A program made the translations under genes and the position numbers. DNA of 16,863 nucleotides, taken from NCBI GenBank assembly GCA_900544635.1, contig UQVV01000011.1:1-16863 (forward strand), given 5' to 3'. Every line of letters starts with the position of its first letter. Positions within the stretch are counted from its first letter, which is position 1. Origin of the DNA: an uncultured Cloacibacillus sp. (lineage in GTDB: Bacteria; Synergistota; Synergistia; Synergistales; Synergistaceae). Shown here piece by piece: positions 1-7,642 of the stretch. Below the pieces are notes generated by a model. It was not told where the DNA came from and searched no databases. It was given only the letters and a program-made list of their open reading frames with translations.

Positions 1-129
1 GGGGAGGGAAGCGCCGCTGCGCGGCGCGGGCGTCGCTTTGGCGGACGCCGCGGAATTTTCGGAGGCCGGTGCGGATTTGCCGCGGCGCAGCGCGGCGGAG
101 AGCTTTTCGGCGAAACGCGGCATCTTCAT
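1..129 (-). CDS. Start of a gene cut by the left window edge (next gene of the T2SS operon, product unknown)
   Basis: An open frame starts with ATG at 129 and runs off the window after 43 codons without a stop. The ATG overlaps the gspN stop codon (ATGA, 4 bp), and a strong Shine-Dalgarno GGAGG lies 8 nt upstream, so this is a real translationally coupled gene. The visible N-terminus (MKMPRFAEKLSAALRRGKSA, then an Ala/Ser/Pro-rich stretch) is basic and linker-like, with no signal peptide or membrane helix in the first 43 residues. Position suggests another T2SS component such as GspE, GspC or GspD. The absence of a visible signal peptide argues against a secretin with a standard N-terminus, but the fragment is too short to decide. 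Existence of the gene is fairly sure; its identity is not known. Confidence 0.7.
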   Translation of the reverse strand, partial: MKMPRFAEKLSAALRRGKSAPASENSAASAKATPAPRSGASLP

Positions 130-719
130 CGCTCGATCCTCCATTCGCCCTCTTTTACCTTCTTGAGCGGCAGCATGTTCGTCATGCGCAGCATTTCGAA
201 CATGCGGTCGAGCTCGGGCGGCGCTTTGACGAGCAGCCGCGCGCGCACGAGCCGCATCGCGGAGGGTGAGATCTCGGCCGAGCCGGAAATCGAAGTCGGC
301 CCGGTGAAGGATATGTCTTCTACTATGACTGTATTCTCCGTCACGCGAACGGAGGCGCTGCCCGAGTTCCACTCTACCGGCTGGCGCGTCACCGGCACGA
401 GGCTGCCGCGGCCGAAGGTCAGCCGCGCGCTCTTTTCACCCGAGAGCAGCGACGAAAGTATGTCCGGCTCGACGGAGACCTCGCGCAGGCTCGCGCGCGC
501 GACGGGAAGGTCGGCGTTCACGCCTTTATACGAGAAGGTTTTTTTGAAAAGCCCGGAGACTTCCGAGGACGAGGCCGTGACGTAGACGCCGCGCGATGCG
601 GCCTCCTTCGCGGCGAAGGCGAAGAGCGACGAGCCGAGCGCGTCCCACGGGAAGAAAATTGCGATTCCGATTATAAGTCCGGCGAGAGCCGCGGCGGCGC
701 GGAGAAGATTTTTTTTCAT
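126..719 (-). CDS. gspN: Type II secretion system protein GspN-like
   Basis: The product is 197 aa. An N-terminal membrane helix (about residues 5-25, rich in Ala, Leu and Ile, ending FFPWDALG) is followed by a periplasmic beta-rich domain of AsmA-like character. This layout (short anchor, 'FP' motif, SRGVYVTASSSEVSGLF segment, later GPTSISGSAEIS strand) fits the GspN proteins of Leptospira/delta-proteobacterial T2SS clusters. GspN is an accessory inner-membrane protein of the system, and its exact job is poorly known. The ATG at 719 overlaps the gspM stop by 4 bp (ATGA), with a GGGGGAG ribosome site 5 nt upstream. An upstream extension of the same frame (to about 1109) lies wholly inside gspM in another frame and is rejected. 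Assignment rests mainly on operon position plus topology. Confidence 0.66.
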   Translation of the reverse strand: MKKNLLRAAAALAGLIIGIAIFFPWDALGSSLFAFAAKEAASRGVYVTASSSEVSGLFKKTFSYKGVNADLPVARASLREVSVEPDILSSLLSGEKSARLTFGRGSLVPVTRQPVEWNSGSASVRVTENTVIVEDISFTGPTSISGSAEISPSAMRLVRARLLVKAPPELDRMFEMLRMTNMLPLKKVKEGEWRIER

Positions 720-1192
720 TCCGTCTCCCCCTCTATCGTCAGCGCGGCGTTGAGCAGCCGCCCGTCGCGCCGCGCCTCGAGGAGGCGCACCTCGGCGGTC
801 TTGACCGTCAGGCCGCTTTTGCGTATTTCGTCGGCGAGCGATTCGAATTCGTCGGGATAGAGCCTGTTGACCTGGAGCGCAAGCCCGGCGGGCGACGACG
901 AAAGCTGCGCCACCTTGGCCTGGAGGCCCGTCTTGTCCAGAATCGCGGAGACGGCGGTCAGCGGCTCCTCGGCGGAGACGACGCTGCGCTCTGGGTACGA
1001 GCGAAGCTCCGAAGCGCCCCTGAGCACCAGCTCCGCCTCGCGCAGCCGCGCTTCGTTCGCGCTCTTCGCCGAGAGGGCGAAGCCAAACGCGGCGAAGAAG
1101 GCGAGCCACACGGCGAGCGCCGCGAGCGCGAAGCGCCTGAAGCGCGGAAACTCCGGCGCGTTTTTAAGCTCTTCGAGATTGTGCAAAATCAT
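716..1192 (-). CDS. gspM: Type II secretion system protein GspM-like
   Basis: The product is 158 aa, the usual GspM size. A short cytoplasmic N-terminus (about 20 residues) precedes one membrane helix (about residues 21-41), a coiled-coil-like stretch (SAKSANEARLREAELVLRGA) and a periplasmic alpha/beta domain, as expected of GspM. In characterised systems GspM pairs with GspL in the inner membrane and stabilises the assembly platform. The ATG at 1192 overlaps the gspL stop (ATGA), and its 3' end overlaps gspN in the same way, so L, M and N are translationally coupled. A purine-rich ribosome site (GGAAGGGGGG) lies about 8 nt upstream. Sequence identity in this family is low, so the call relies on size, topology and position. 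Confidence 0.74.
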   Translation of the reverse strand: MILHNLEELKNAPEFPRFRRFALAALAVWLAFFAAFGFALSAKSANEARLREAELVLRGASELRSYPERSVVSAEEPLTAVSAILDKTGLQAKVAQLSSSPAGLALQVNRLYPDEFESLADEIRKSGLTVKTAEVRLLEARRDGRLLNAALTIEGETE

Positions 1193-2397
1193 TTGGCGCG
1201 CCCCCCTTCCGTGAGGTGGAGGCTGAAGCGCATGCCGCCGCCCGGAATCTGCTGCACGTCGCCGAGGCGCACGGAGAAGCCGTTCTTCGAGAGCGCCTCG
1301 CGCAGCGTCTGGATGTCATCGGTCTTCTGCGCGCGGCCCTCGAGCTCCGTGCGCTCTATGCCGTAGCGCAGCGCGTCGAGGCGCATCGTATCGGGCGCGG
1401 ACTTCCACGCCGCGGCGACGCCCGCGAGGACGCCGTCGAACGAGAGCTGCACGCCGCCGCCAGAGACGGCGCGGAGCCGCCGCGTGACGGAGGTCAGGGG
1501 CGCGCGGCTTTCCTCGCCGAGCGCGAGCGAATATATCTCCGACGGTGCGGAGGCGAATGAATCCTTCATAAAGACGTTCTGAACGAGAAGCAGCAGCGAC
1601 AGCGCGAGGCAGAAGACGCCTGCCGCCGTGACGGCGCGCAGAGCGGAGTAGGCCGACGCGAAGAAGCTCTCGCGCCGCTCCGCCGCGGAAGCGCCGCTGT
1701 TTGAAAAGTCGAGCGCCGCAATCGACGGAGAGGCCGCGAAGGTCGCCTCGCCGGCGCGCTGGAGTTCCGCGGGCGATATGCCGTCCGCATCGAAAATCCT
1801 GACGTTTTCCGCGGCTATCTCGCCGCCCGCGGACTGTGCGTAACCGCGCATCCAGCGCACGGCCTCGTCAGGCGCACATTCCCCGTCCGAGAAGCAGCGG
1901 TAAAGCCTCGGCTCGTAATCCTCGGCCCACAGCGCGCAGGAACAGCCCCCCTCGCGCCAGACGACGAGGCCGCAGCCGTCCGTTTCCGAAAGCAGGGCGA
2001 GCGGCGCGGGGATGAATGCGGCCTTATCGCCGAGCCGTTTTTCATAATCCTCTATCTCGGCGCGCGAGGCGAACCACGCGGCGCCGCGCGTCGAAGAAGC
2101 GCCGCGCTCCGTCACCTGCGCCGCCATGGAAAGCGCGGCCCCCGCGCCGGTCAGCGCGCGGAATTTCAGCTCGAGCGCGCCGCGCAGCCCGACCTTCCGC
2201 CCGAACGGGAACGAAAAAGGATAGGCTGCAGCGGTGCGGAACGGCACGCAGCAGACACGCCGCTCGCCCGGCGAAAGCGGCGCGTCCGCAAGACGGGCCG
2301 CAGTATAGAATTTTACCTTTCCGTGAAAAGAGGGAGCCTCCGCCGGGATCAGGGAATTCAGCTTATCTCTAAAATCTTTCAGCAACAGATATCTCAC
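1189..2397 (-). CDS. gspL: Type II secretion system protein GspL-like
   Basis: The product is 402 aa, close to the usual GspL length. A large cytoplasmic region (about residues 1-250, with the place and size of the actin-like GspL domain) is followed by one membrane helix (about 254-275, AVTAAGVFCLALSLLLLVQN). A periplasmic ferredoxin-like domain follows, ending in the pattern 'TLREALSKNGFSVRLGDVQQ'. GspL recruits the GspE ATPase to the inner-membrane platform and binds GspM. The start is uncertain. GTG at 2397 has GGGAGG almost touching it, while TTG at 2385 (4 codons in) has the same site 12 nt away. The frame begins 12 nt after the gspK stop and ends in a 4-bp overlap with gspM. Confidence 0.78.
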   Translation of the reverse strand: MRYLLLKDFRDKLNSLIPAEAPSFHGKVKFYTAARLADAPLSPGERRVCCVPFRTAAAYPFSFPFGRKVGLRGALELKFRALTGAGAALSMAAQVTERGASSTRGAAWFASRAEIEDYEKRLGDKAAFIPAPLALLSETDGCGLVVWREGGCSCALWAEDYEPRLYRCFSDGECAPDEAVRWMRGYAQSAGGEIAAENVRIFDADGISPAELQRAGEATFAASPSIAALDFSNSGASAAERRESFFASAYSALRAVTAAGVFCLALSLLLLVQNVFMKDSFASAPSEIYSLALGEESRAPLTSVTRRLRAVSGGGVQLSFDGVLAGVAAAWKSAPDTMRLDALRYGIERTELEGRAQKTDDIQTLREALSKNGFSVRLGDVQQIPGGGMRFSLHLTEGGRAK

Positions 2398-2409
2398 CCT
2401 CCCGGCAGT

Positions 2410-3312
2410 CTATTCTTCCCAGCTGTACGCTCCGGAGCCGCCGCGTTCGACGACGACCCTGTAGTTCCTGACGTTTCCCGCCCCGTCTGAGACCTTGACG
2501 CTCAGCAGGAAATGCGTGCTCTCGAAGCCGATTATGTTCGCGAGCTTCGTCGTGAGGCTCGCGGGAAAGCCCGGCACGTTCCGCAGCCCTTCCATATCCT
2601 TTATAGGATTCACGAGGCGGTATGCCGCGATGCTGCGCGCGTGCGACGGCGTCAGCGCGTCGTCGAGCACGGCCAGCACCTCCGGCGCGGCGACGTTGAC
2701 GTTTATCTTCTCGCCGCCGACTACCGTCACGTACCGCGCGAGGCCGCCGGGAATCTCATCTGTGCCCCAGAGGACGCCGTCCGTTATCTCCGGCATCGCG
2801 CGCAGCTCGCTCAGGTCTGAAATCATCCTATTGATGTTCGTATCGCGCTCCGCGCCGCCGAGCCTCTGGTCCGTGTCGGCGTCTATGAAGTCGACGACCT
2901 CCCACGCGAGGCGCGGAAGCTCGAGCGCCTCCCAGACGTTTTCCCACGCCGTCTCGTATTCGGAGCGCGGCGTCACGCCGTCCGGGAGCAAAAGTCCGCT
3001 TATCGGTATTTTATCATTTAACGGGCGGATTTGTACTTCAGCCGTGTAATCGCCTATCTCCAATTTTACATGCTCGTAGGGGTCGTAAAGAGACTCCGTC
3101 GGACCGTCATAGCCGTTCCGATCCTCGGCTATGCGCCGGCTCATGATGTTGACGGCGATCTCTGCGACGCTGCGGAAACGGTATATCCTCTCGCGCGAAG
3201 CCTCCGCGCGCGCCTCTGTGCGGGCGAACCAGGCGAAAGCGGTCGCAGCGGTCAGCAGCGTCGCCGCCGCTATCATCACAGATACTAGGATGAAGCCGCT
3301 ATTTCTCCGCAT
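2410..3312 (-). CDS. gspK: Type II secretion system minor pseudopilin GspK
   Basis: The product is 300 aa, typical for GspK, the large minor pseudopilin at the pseudopilus tip with GspI and GspJ. It starts with a type III (prepilin) signal, MRRNSG/FILVSVMIAAATLL. Cleavage is expected after Gly6, with a methylatable Phe at +1. Position +5 of the mature protein is Ser rather than Glu, the hallmark that separates GspK from other pseudopilins. The core has the family motifs RPLNDKIPIS and KINVNVAAPEVLAVL, plus VVDFIDADTD, fitting the acid-rich alpha-domain region. The start overlaps the gspJ end by 14 bp; GAGG lies 7 nt before the ATG. It would be processed by a prepilin peptidase (GspO) encoded elsewhere. 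Confidence 0.9.
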   Translation of the reverse strand: MRRNSGFILVSVMIAAATLLTAATAFAWFARTEARAEASRERIYRFRSVAEIAVNIMSRRIAEDRNGYDGPTESLYDPYEHVKLEIGDYTAEVQIRPLNDKIPISGLLLPDGVTPRSEYETAWENVWEALELPRLAWEVVDFIDADTDQRLGGAERDTNINRMISDLSELRAMPEITDGVLWGTDEIPGGLARYVTVVGGEKINVNVAAPEVLAVLDDALTPSHARSIAAYRLVNPIKDMEGLRNVPGFPASLTTKLANIIGFESTHFLLSVKVSDGAGNVRNYRVVVERGGSGAYSWEE

Positions 3313-3967
3313 TTACAAACCTCTCGGTGCGCGTGTACGAACCTTCGGAAAGGACGATCTCCGTGCGGAGAACCGGCGGGACCCAGCCCTCGTATTCCTT
3401 CCGCTCCCATTCGTCCCCCTTTGGGAAATAGAAGCGCAGGCCGCGCGCCGTCGATAAAATCAGCTCGCCGTCCTTCGCCTCGAGGTCGTCGGGGTCGATG
3501 TCCATCGGCTCGGGAACGTCCGCCGACTCCGCGCCGAATACGTCGCCCGACTGCGCGTGCAGCGAAGGCTGGCCGCATATCACCCAACGGTAGAGGCCGG
3601 GGGCTTCGCCGCTGAACGAGTCGTCGGGCAGCACGCGGTAGACTACGACGCCGGCGCTACGCCCCTCGTACTTCGGTGCGGCGCTCCACATCACGAGGCG
3701 GTCGTCCGCGTCGTTTCCGAGGCTCTCCTCGTGTATTATCCTGACCGATTGGAACGACGGATTGCGCAGCGCGAGCCGCAGGTCGCGGTACATCGCGTCC
3801 GCCGCGTCGCGCGCGTTGTGCCGCCGCCCCCAGCGAGCCTGGGCCTCCTCGAGCGAGCGAACCGTCACGACGAGCGGCGCGAGAGCCGCCGAAGCTATTA
3901 TCCCGACGAGGCCGACGACCAGAAGTATCTCTATGAGCGTGAATCCGCGCGCGCGTCTATTTTTCAT
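3299..3967 (-). CDS. gspJ: Type II secretion system minor pseudopilin GspJ-like
   Basis: The product is 222 aa. It has a classic type IV pilin-like N-terminus, RARG/FTLIEILLVVGLVGII: prepilin peptidase site after Gly8, Phe at +1 and the conserved Glu at +5. The hydrophobic helix runs to about residue 34. The C-terminal domain is beta-rich (RLVMWSAAPKYEG, GVVVYRVL, LRFYFPKG). Size and position just before gspK fit GspJ. The major pseudopilin GspG and the minor ones GspH and GspI are not in the window. The ATG at 3967 lies inside the end of the upstream ligase gene (11-bp overlap), with GGAG 9 nt upstream. GspI or another pseudopilin is the main alternative. Confidence 0.8.
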   Translation of the reverse strand: MKNRRARGFTLIEILLVVGLVGIIASAALAPLVVTVRSLEEAQARWGRRHNARDAADAMYRDLRLALRNPSFQSVRIIHEESLGNDADDRLVMWSAAPKYEGRSAGVVVYRVLPDDSFSGEAPGLYRWVICGQPSLHAQSGDVFGAESADVPEPMDIDPDDLEAKDGELILSTARGLRFYFPKGDEWERKEYEGWVPPVLRTEIVLSEGSYTRTERFVNAEK

Positions 3968-5813
3968 CGCGGGACGCTCCGCCGCCTGCGGGGACTTTTT
4001 TATACGAGCTCGGCGAAAGGTATGTGACGAGCTCGCTCATCAGCGCGAGGTCGTTCGTCTCGCGCGCGTAGCGCAGAAGCTCGACGAGCTGCTTCGCCTG
4101 CGGCTTCGTCCGGAAGCTGCGGTAAAGCGCGCCGATTCCCGCCTCGAGATCCTCGGGGCGCTTCGTCGCCCTCGCTGTCGCGATGATGTGATAGGCCAGC
4201 TGCTCGCCCGCCTCGTCGCGCTCCATGAGGCTCTTCCGCGCGCGGTTGATGAACGACGCCTGAAGCGCCGCGTCCTTCGTGCGCACCGCCGCGAGCAGAT
4301 ACCTGTCGGCGCGGCAGCCGTTATAGAAAAAGACGAGCCCCGCCGCCGCAACTACCGCGACGAACAGACCGAACACGCGGTAGACGAAATCGCTGCGAAT
4401 CTCCTGCCACGAGGCCGCCGACGTGAAAAGCTCGCGGTTCGCCCACGCGAAGGCGAGCGACATCCATATCGCGTTCTCGATGCGGTGGAACGGGCGGCTG
4501 AAAAGCGCGTCGAACCATATCAGAAAGAGCATCGCGCAGCCCCACATCGCGCCGGGCGACAAAGTCCTGCGCATCGTCAGAGCGCGCGCGAAACTCCAGA
4601 GCCACCACGTCCCGGCTGCGAAAAGCGCGGCCGCGCCGAAAATCCCAAGCTCCGCCAACAGCTGCAGATACTCGCTGTGGGCCCAGTAGGTGAACTGCCA
4701 TTTAAGCTCCGGGTGCGTCTTGAAGGCCTCGCGCTGCCCTTCGAGGTAATGCCATTTGTAATGGCCGAGGCCGGCGCCAGCGAGCGGATGGAGCTTGAAT
4801 ACGTTCCAGCTCGTGATCCATATCTCGCGCCGCGCGCCGATGTTAGAGGTGTTGAGCAGCATGTCGCTGGTCTTGTTTATCAGCGCGTATGCGCGGCTCC
4901 AGCCGAAGTATGCCGTGCAGACGTTGACCGCGAGCATGAATACGACGAGCGCGAACGCCGCGCCGATACGCCTCGTCAGCGCGCGCCCGTCTTCCCGGCA
5001 GTTACGCGCGGTCAGCGCGAGCGCCGCCGTCCCGACGAAGAGCGCTAGCATCCCAGCGCGCGTCGTAGAGTTCCAGAGCCCCCATGAGTTGAAAGCGAGC
5101 AGGAAGAGGTTCACCCACATCGGCAGCCTGCGCCGCGCGCAGCCGCAGAGCGGAGACGAGTAGACCATGTGAAGATATATCCCGTTCATCGCCGCCATCG
5201 CCATCCAAAGGCCGAACATCTCCTGCTGCCCCGTGTTGCCGATGTAGTTGCCGGGCACGTTCATTATCAGCGGGCAGATATCGTTCATGTCGCGTATCAA
5301 AAGCTCGGCGAAGACGACGTTCACGGCGGCGTTGAGGTTCGCAAGCCAAAGGACGCGGCGCAGCGCCGCCTGAGAGCCGAAGAGGTTGTAGCAGAAAATA
5401 TAGGCGGCGAGCAGCGACGCGAGGAAGAACCACTCCTTGAAGTAGGTCGACCAGGCGAAGATGTCGCACCAGAAGGGCTGCAGAGAGACGAAGGCGAGCA
5501 GGCCGAGCCATACCGCGCCGAAGAGGTCTAGGCGGAAGCCCGTCCGCTCCGCGCCGAAGAGCGCGAGCATCGAGCCGCCTATCAGCGACACGAGCGCGAC
5601 GGGGACCATCGTCCACGCCCATTTCATGATGTGCAGCGTGTCGAACCAGTCCGCGCCGGAATATATAAGATTTGGAAGAGCGAGTGAAATAAAGACGAGC
5701 GGGTAAAATATCCAGAGCGGCGCAAGGGCGCGCGGCGCTCCGCCGTTTAAGAGGCCGAAGCCGCCGCCTGTGCTTTCGTCGTTTTTTGCGCCGTTCTTTG
5801 CAAAAGCTTTCAT
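3957..5813 (-). CDS. O-antigen ligase / PglL-type (Wzy_C) polytopic membrane protein
   Basis: The product is 618 aa from the ATG at 5813. About ten or more membrane helices fill residues 32-500; a soluble, helical, possibly TPR-like C-terminus covers about 500-605. Wzy_C superfamily features are visible: NTGQQEMFGLW (about 193-203), STTRAG with Arg252, GARREIWITSW (326-336), HPLAGAGLGHY (342-351) and HSEYLQLLAELGIFG (379-393), whose His is the usual catalytic candidate. Members move glycans from undecaprenyl-diphosphate to lipid A-core (WaaL) or to protein (PglL/PilO) in the periplasm. It begins 19 nt after dnaB and overlaps gspJ by 11 bp, so it is likely co-translated with T2SS genes. No strong ribosome site precedes the ATG; a TTG at 5870 inside dnaB is less likely. 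Family is sure; acceptor is unknown. Confidence 0.82.
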   Translation of the reverse strand: MKAFAKNGAKNDESTGGGFGLLNGGAPRALAPLWIFYPLVFISLALPNLIYSGADWFDTLHIMKWAWTMVPVALVSLIGGSMLALFGAERTGFRLDLFGAVWLGLLAFVSLQPFWCDIFAWSTYFKEWFFLASLLAAYIFCYNLFGSQAALRRVLWLANLNAAVNVVFAELLIRDMNDICPLIMNVPGNYIGNTGQQEMFGLWMAMAAMNGIYLHMVYSSPLCGCARRRLPMWVNLFLLAFNSWGLWNSTTRAGMLALFVGTAALALTARNCREDGRALTRRIGAAFALVVFMLAVNVCTAYFGWSRAYALINKTSDMLLNTSNIGARREIWITSWNVFKLHPLAGAGLGHYKWHYLEGQREAFKTHPELKWQFTYWAHSEYLQLLAELGIFGAAALFAAGTWWLWSFARALTMRRTLSPGAMWGCAMLFLIWFDALFSRPFHRIENAIWMSLAFAWANRELFTSAASWQEIRSDFVYRVFGLFVAVVAAAGLVFFYNGCRADRYLLAAVRTKDAALQASFINRARKSLMERDEAGEQLAYHIIATARATKRPEDLEAGIGALYRSFRTKPQAKQLVELLRYARETNDLALMSELVTYLSPSSYKKVPAGGGASRDEK

Positions 5814-5832
5814 TTTCAGAAAAGGCGCGCCG

Positions 5833-7191
5833 CTACATCGACGCGCCGTAGACGTTTTCGAATTTCGCAAACTCGCGGAAGAATACGAGGTCGACCTTGC
5901 CTGTCGGGCCGTTTCTGTTCTTCGCGACGATGACCTCGGCGGTCGCGTCCTGCGAGTCGTTCTCCTGCGCGTAGTAGGCTTCGCGATAGAGGAAGAGCAC
6001 CATGTCCGCGTCCTGCTCTATGGAGCCGCTTTCGCGAAGGTCGGAGAGCATCGGCCGCTTGTTGTTCTCGCGGCGCTTTTCGACGTCGCGCGAAAGCTGC
6101 GACAGAGCAATGACGGGGACCTTGAACTCGCGCGCTATGCTCTTGAGCGTGCGCGAGATTTCGGAGACCTCCTGCGTGCGGTTCTCCATGCGCCGCGCCG
6201 CCATCATGAGCTGAAGGTAGTCGATTATGATGAGGCCGCGCCCCTCGCCGTGCTTCGCGAAGAAGCGGCGGCAGCGCCCGCGCAGCTCGAGCGTGTTGAG
6301 CGGCGAGCTGTCGTCGATGAATATCGGGCTTTTCTCTATCTTTTGGGCGGCGCGCTTGAGGCTCTCCCACTGCTCGCTCTGCTGGCGGCGGCTCTCGAAG
6401 AGCTCTATGAGATTCACCTTCGCCTCGGCGGAGAGCATTCTCTGCGCTATCTGCTCCGCGGACATTTCAAGGCTGAATATGAGGACGGGGACGTTCTCCT
6501 CGCCCGCGGCGTACTGACCGATGTTGAGCGCGAAGGCCGTCTTTCCCATGGCGGGACGCGCCGCGACGATGTAGAGCGCGCCGGGCTGGAGCCCAGCGGA
6601 CATTTTGTCGAAGTCCGGAAAGCCGGTCGGCACGCCCGTGATGGCGAGGCCGCCCGCGAGACGCTTCTCGATGTCCGACATAGCGGACCGGAGCACGTCG
6701 CTGGTCGAGCGGATGTTCGTCGTCCTGCCCGTGCGCGATATTTCGAAGACCTTCTGCTCCGCCGTCTCGAGCGCCTCGTCGACCTCGATTTCCTCGCTGA
6801 AGCCGATCTTCGATATGTCGCCGCCGACGGTTATCAGCGAGCGGTGTACGGCTTTGTCGCGGACTATCTTCGCGTGGTATTCGACGTTCGCCGTCGTCGT
6901 GACGGCTTCGGTGAGCGAGGTGATGAAGGAGAGGCCGCCGAGCGTTTTGACGAGGTTCTGCTTGTTTACCTCGTCGCGGAACGTGAGTGCGTCGACGGCG
7001 ACGCTGCGCTCCGACATGGACTTTATGACCTCGAAGGCCTGTCTGTGGCGCGGGTCGTAAAAATCCTCCGCGGCGAGCATTTCGACCGCGGTGTTGAGCG
7101 CTTCGGAATCGAGAAGGCAGGAGCCGAGGACCGCCCGTTCAGCCTCGAGGTTGAACGGCGGTATCCTCTCCATTCCCGCTGAGTCGTTCAA
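5833..7191 (-). CDS. dnaB: Replicative DNA helicase DnaB
   Basis: The product is 452 aa, normal for DnaB, the hexameric 5'-3' helicase at the replication fork. The N-terminal domain begins with the family signature RIPPFNLEAERAVLG. The RecA-like ATPase domain has Walker A ARPAMGKT (211-218), Walker B IIIDYLQLM (321-329), and the downstream motifs IALSQLSRDVEKR, LSDLRESGSIEQDAD and VAKNRNGPTG. No intein or insertion is seen. The start is a choice between TTG at 7191 (2 nt after the rplI stop, GGAG 11 nt upstream) and ATG at 7173 (MERIPPF, poor ribosome site); both fit the family. It lies after rplI, a widely conserved pairing, and before the ligase gene. Confidence 0.96.
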   Translation of the reverse strand: MNDSAGMERIPPFNLEAERAVLGSCLLDSEALNTAVEMLAAEDFYDPRHRQAFEVIKSMSERSVAVDALTFRDEVNKQNLVKTLGGLSFITSLTEAVTTTANVEYHAKIVRDKAVHRSLITVGGDISKIGFSEEIEVDEALETAEQKVFEISRTGRTTNIRSTSDVLRSAMSDIEKRLAGGLAITGVPTGFPDFDKMSAGLQPGALYIVAARPAMGKTAFALNIGQYAAGEENVPVLIFSLEMSAEQIAQRMLSAEAKVNLIELFESRRQQSEQWESLKRAAQKIEKSPIFIDDSSPLNTLELRGRCRRFFAKHGEGRGLIIIDYLQLMMAARRMENRTQEVSEISRTLKSIAREFKVPVIALSQLSRDVEKRRENNKRPMLSDLRESGSIEQDADMVLFLYREAYYAQENDSQDATAEVIVAKNRNGPTGKVDLVFFREFAKFENVYGASM

Positions 7192-7193
7192 AA

Positions 7194-7640
7194 TTATTCG
7201 GTCTCCACTTTGAGCGTCATCTCGGCGTCGATGCCGGGATAGAGCTTTATTTTGAAGGCGAAGCTTCCAGCCTGCTTGATGGAGTCGTCGAGCTTGACGT
7301 CCTTCTTATCTACGGAGCAGCCGAACTGCGCGCCGAGCGCCTCGGCAACCTGCGCCGATGTGACGCTGCCGAAGAGCTTTCCGCCTTCGCCGGCGCTCGC
7401 CTTGACTGTAACGACCTTGCCGCCGAGCGTCTTCTTGAGCTCCGCCGCGGCCTTCTGGCGCTTGTCGTCCTTGGCCTTCTGCGTTTTCTGATGTTCCTGA
7501 TACTCGCGTACCTTTCCGGGAGTTGCCTCGTCGGCGAGCCCGCGCCCTACGAGGAAGTTGCGCCCGTAGCCGTCCGAGACCTCTATCAGCTCGCCTTTTT
7601 TGCCGACCTTAGCGACATCCTGTTTAAGAATTACTTTCAT
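7194..7640 (-). CDS. rplI: 50S ribosomal protein L9
   Basis: The product is 148 aa, the standard L9 length. The N-terminal domain MKVILKQDVAKVGKKGELIE with VSDGYGRNFLVGRGLA is the conserved 23S rRNA-binding signature. The long connecting helix (about 45-72, rich in Lys, Gln and Glu) and the C-terminal domain (GKLFGSVTSAQVAEAL) follow in the usual order. The ATG at 7640 is 2 nt after the DUF2232 stop, and its ribosome site AGGGGGA lies inside the last codons of that gene, a sign of coupled translation. dnaB follows at once. Confidence 0.98.
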   Translation of the reverse strand: MKVILKQDVAKVGKKGELIEVSDGYGRNFLVGRGLADEATPGKVREYQEHQKTQKAKDDKRQKAAAELKKTLGGKVVTVKASAGEGGKLFGSVTSAQVAEALGAQFGCSVDKKDVKLDDSIKQAGSFAFKIKLYPGIDAEMTLKVETE

Positions 7641-7642
7641 AT

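Noticed and set aside
720..1109. N-terminal extension of the gspN frame
   Set aside because: It lies within gspM in a different frame and is Arg/Ala-rich without domain features; the ATG at 719 has a good ribosome site and a 4-bp overlap.
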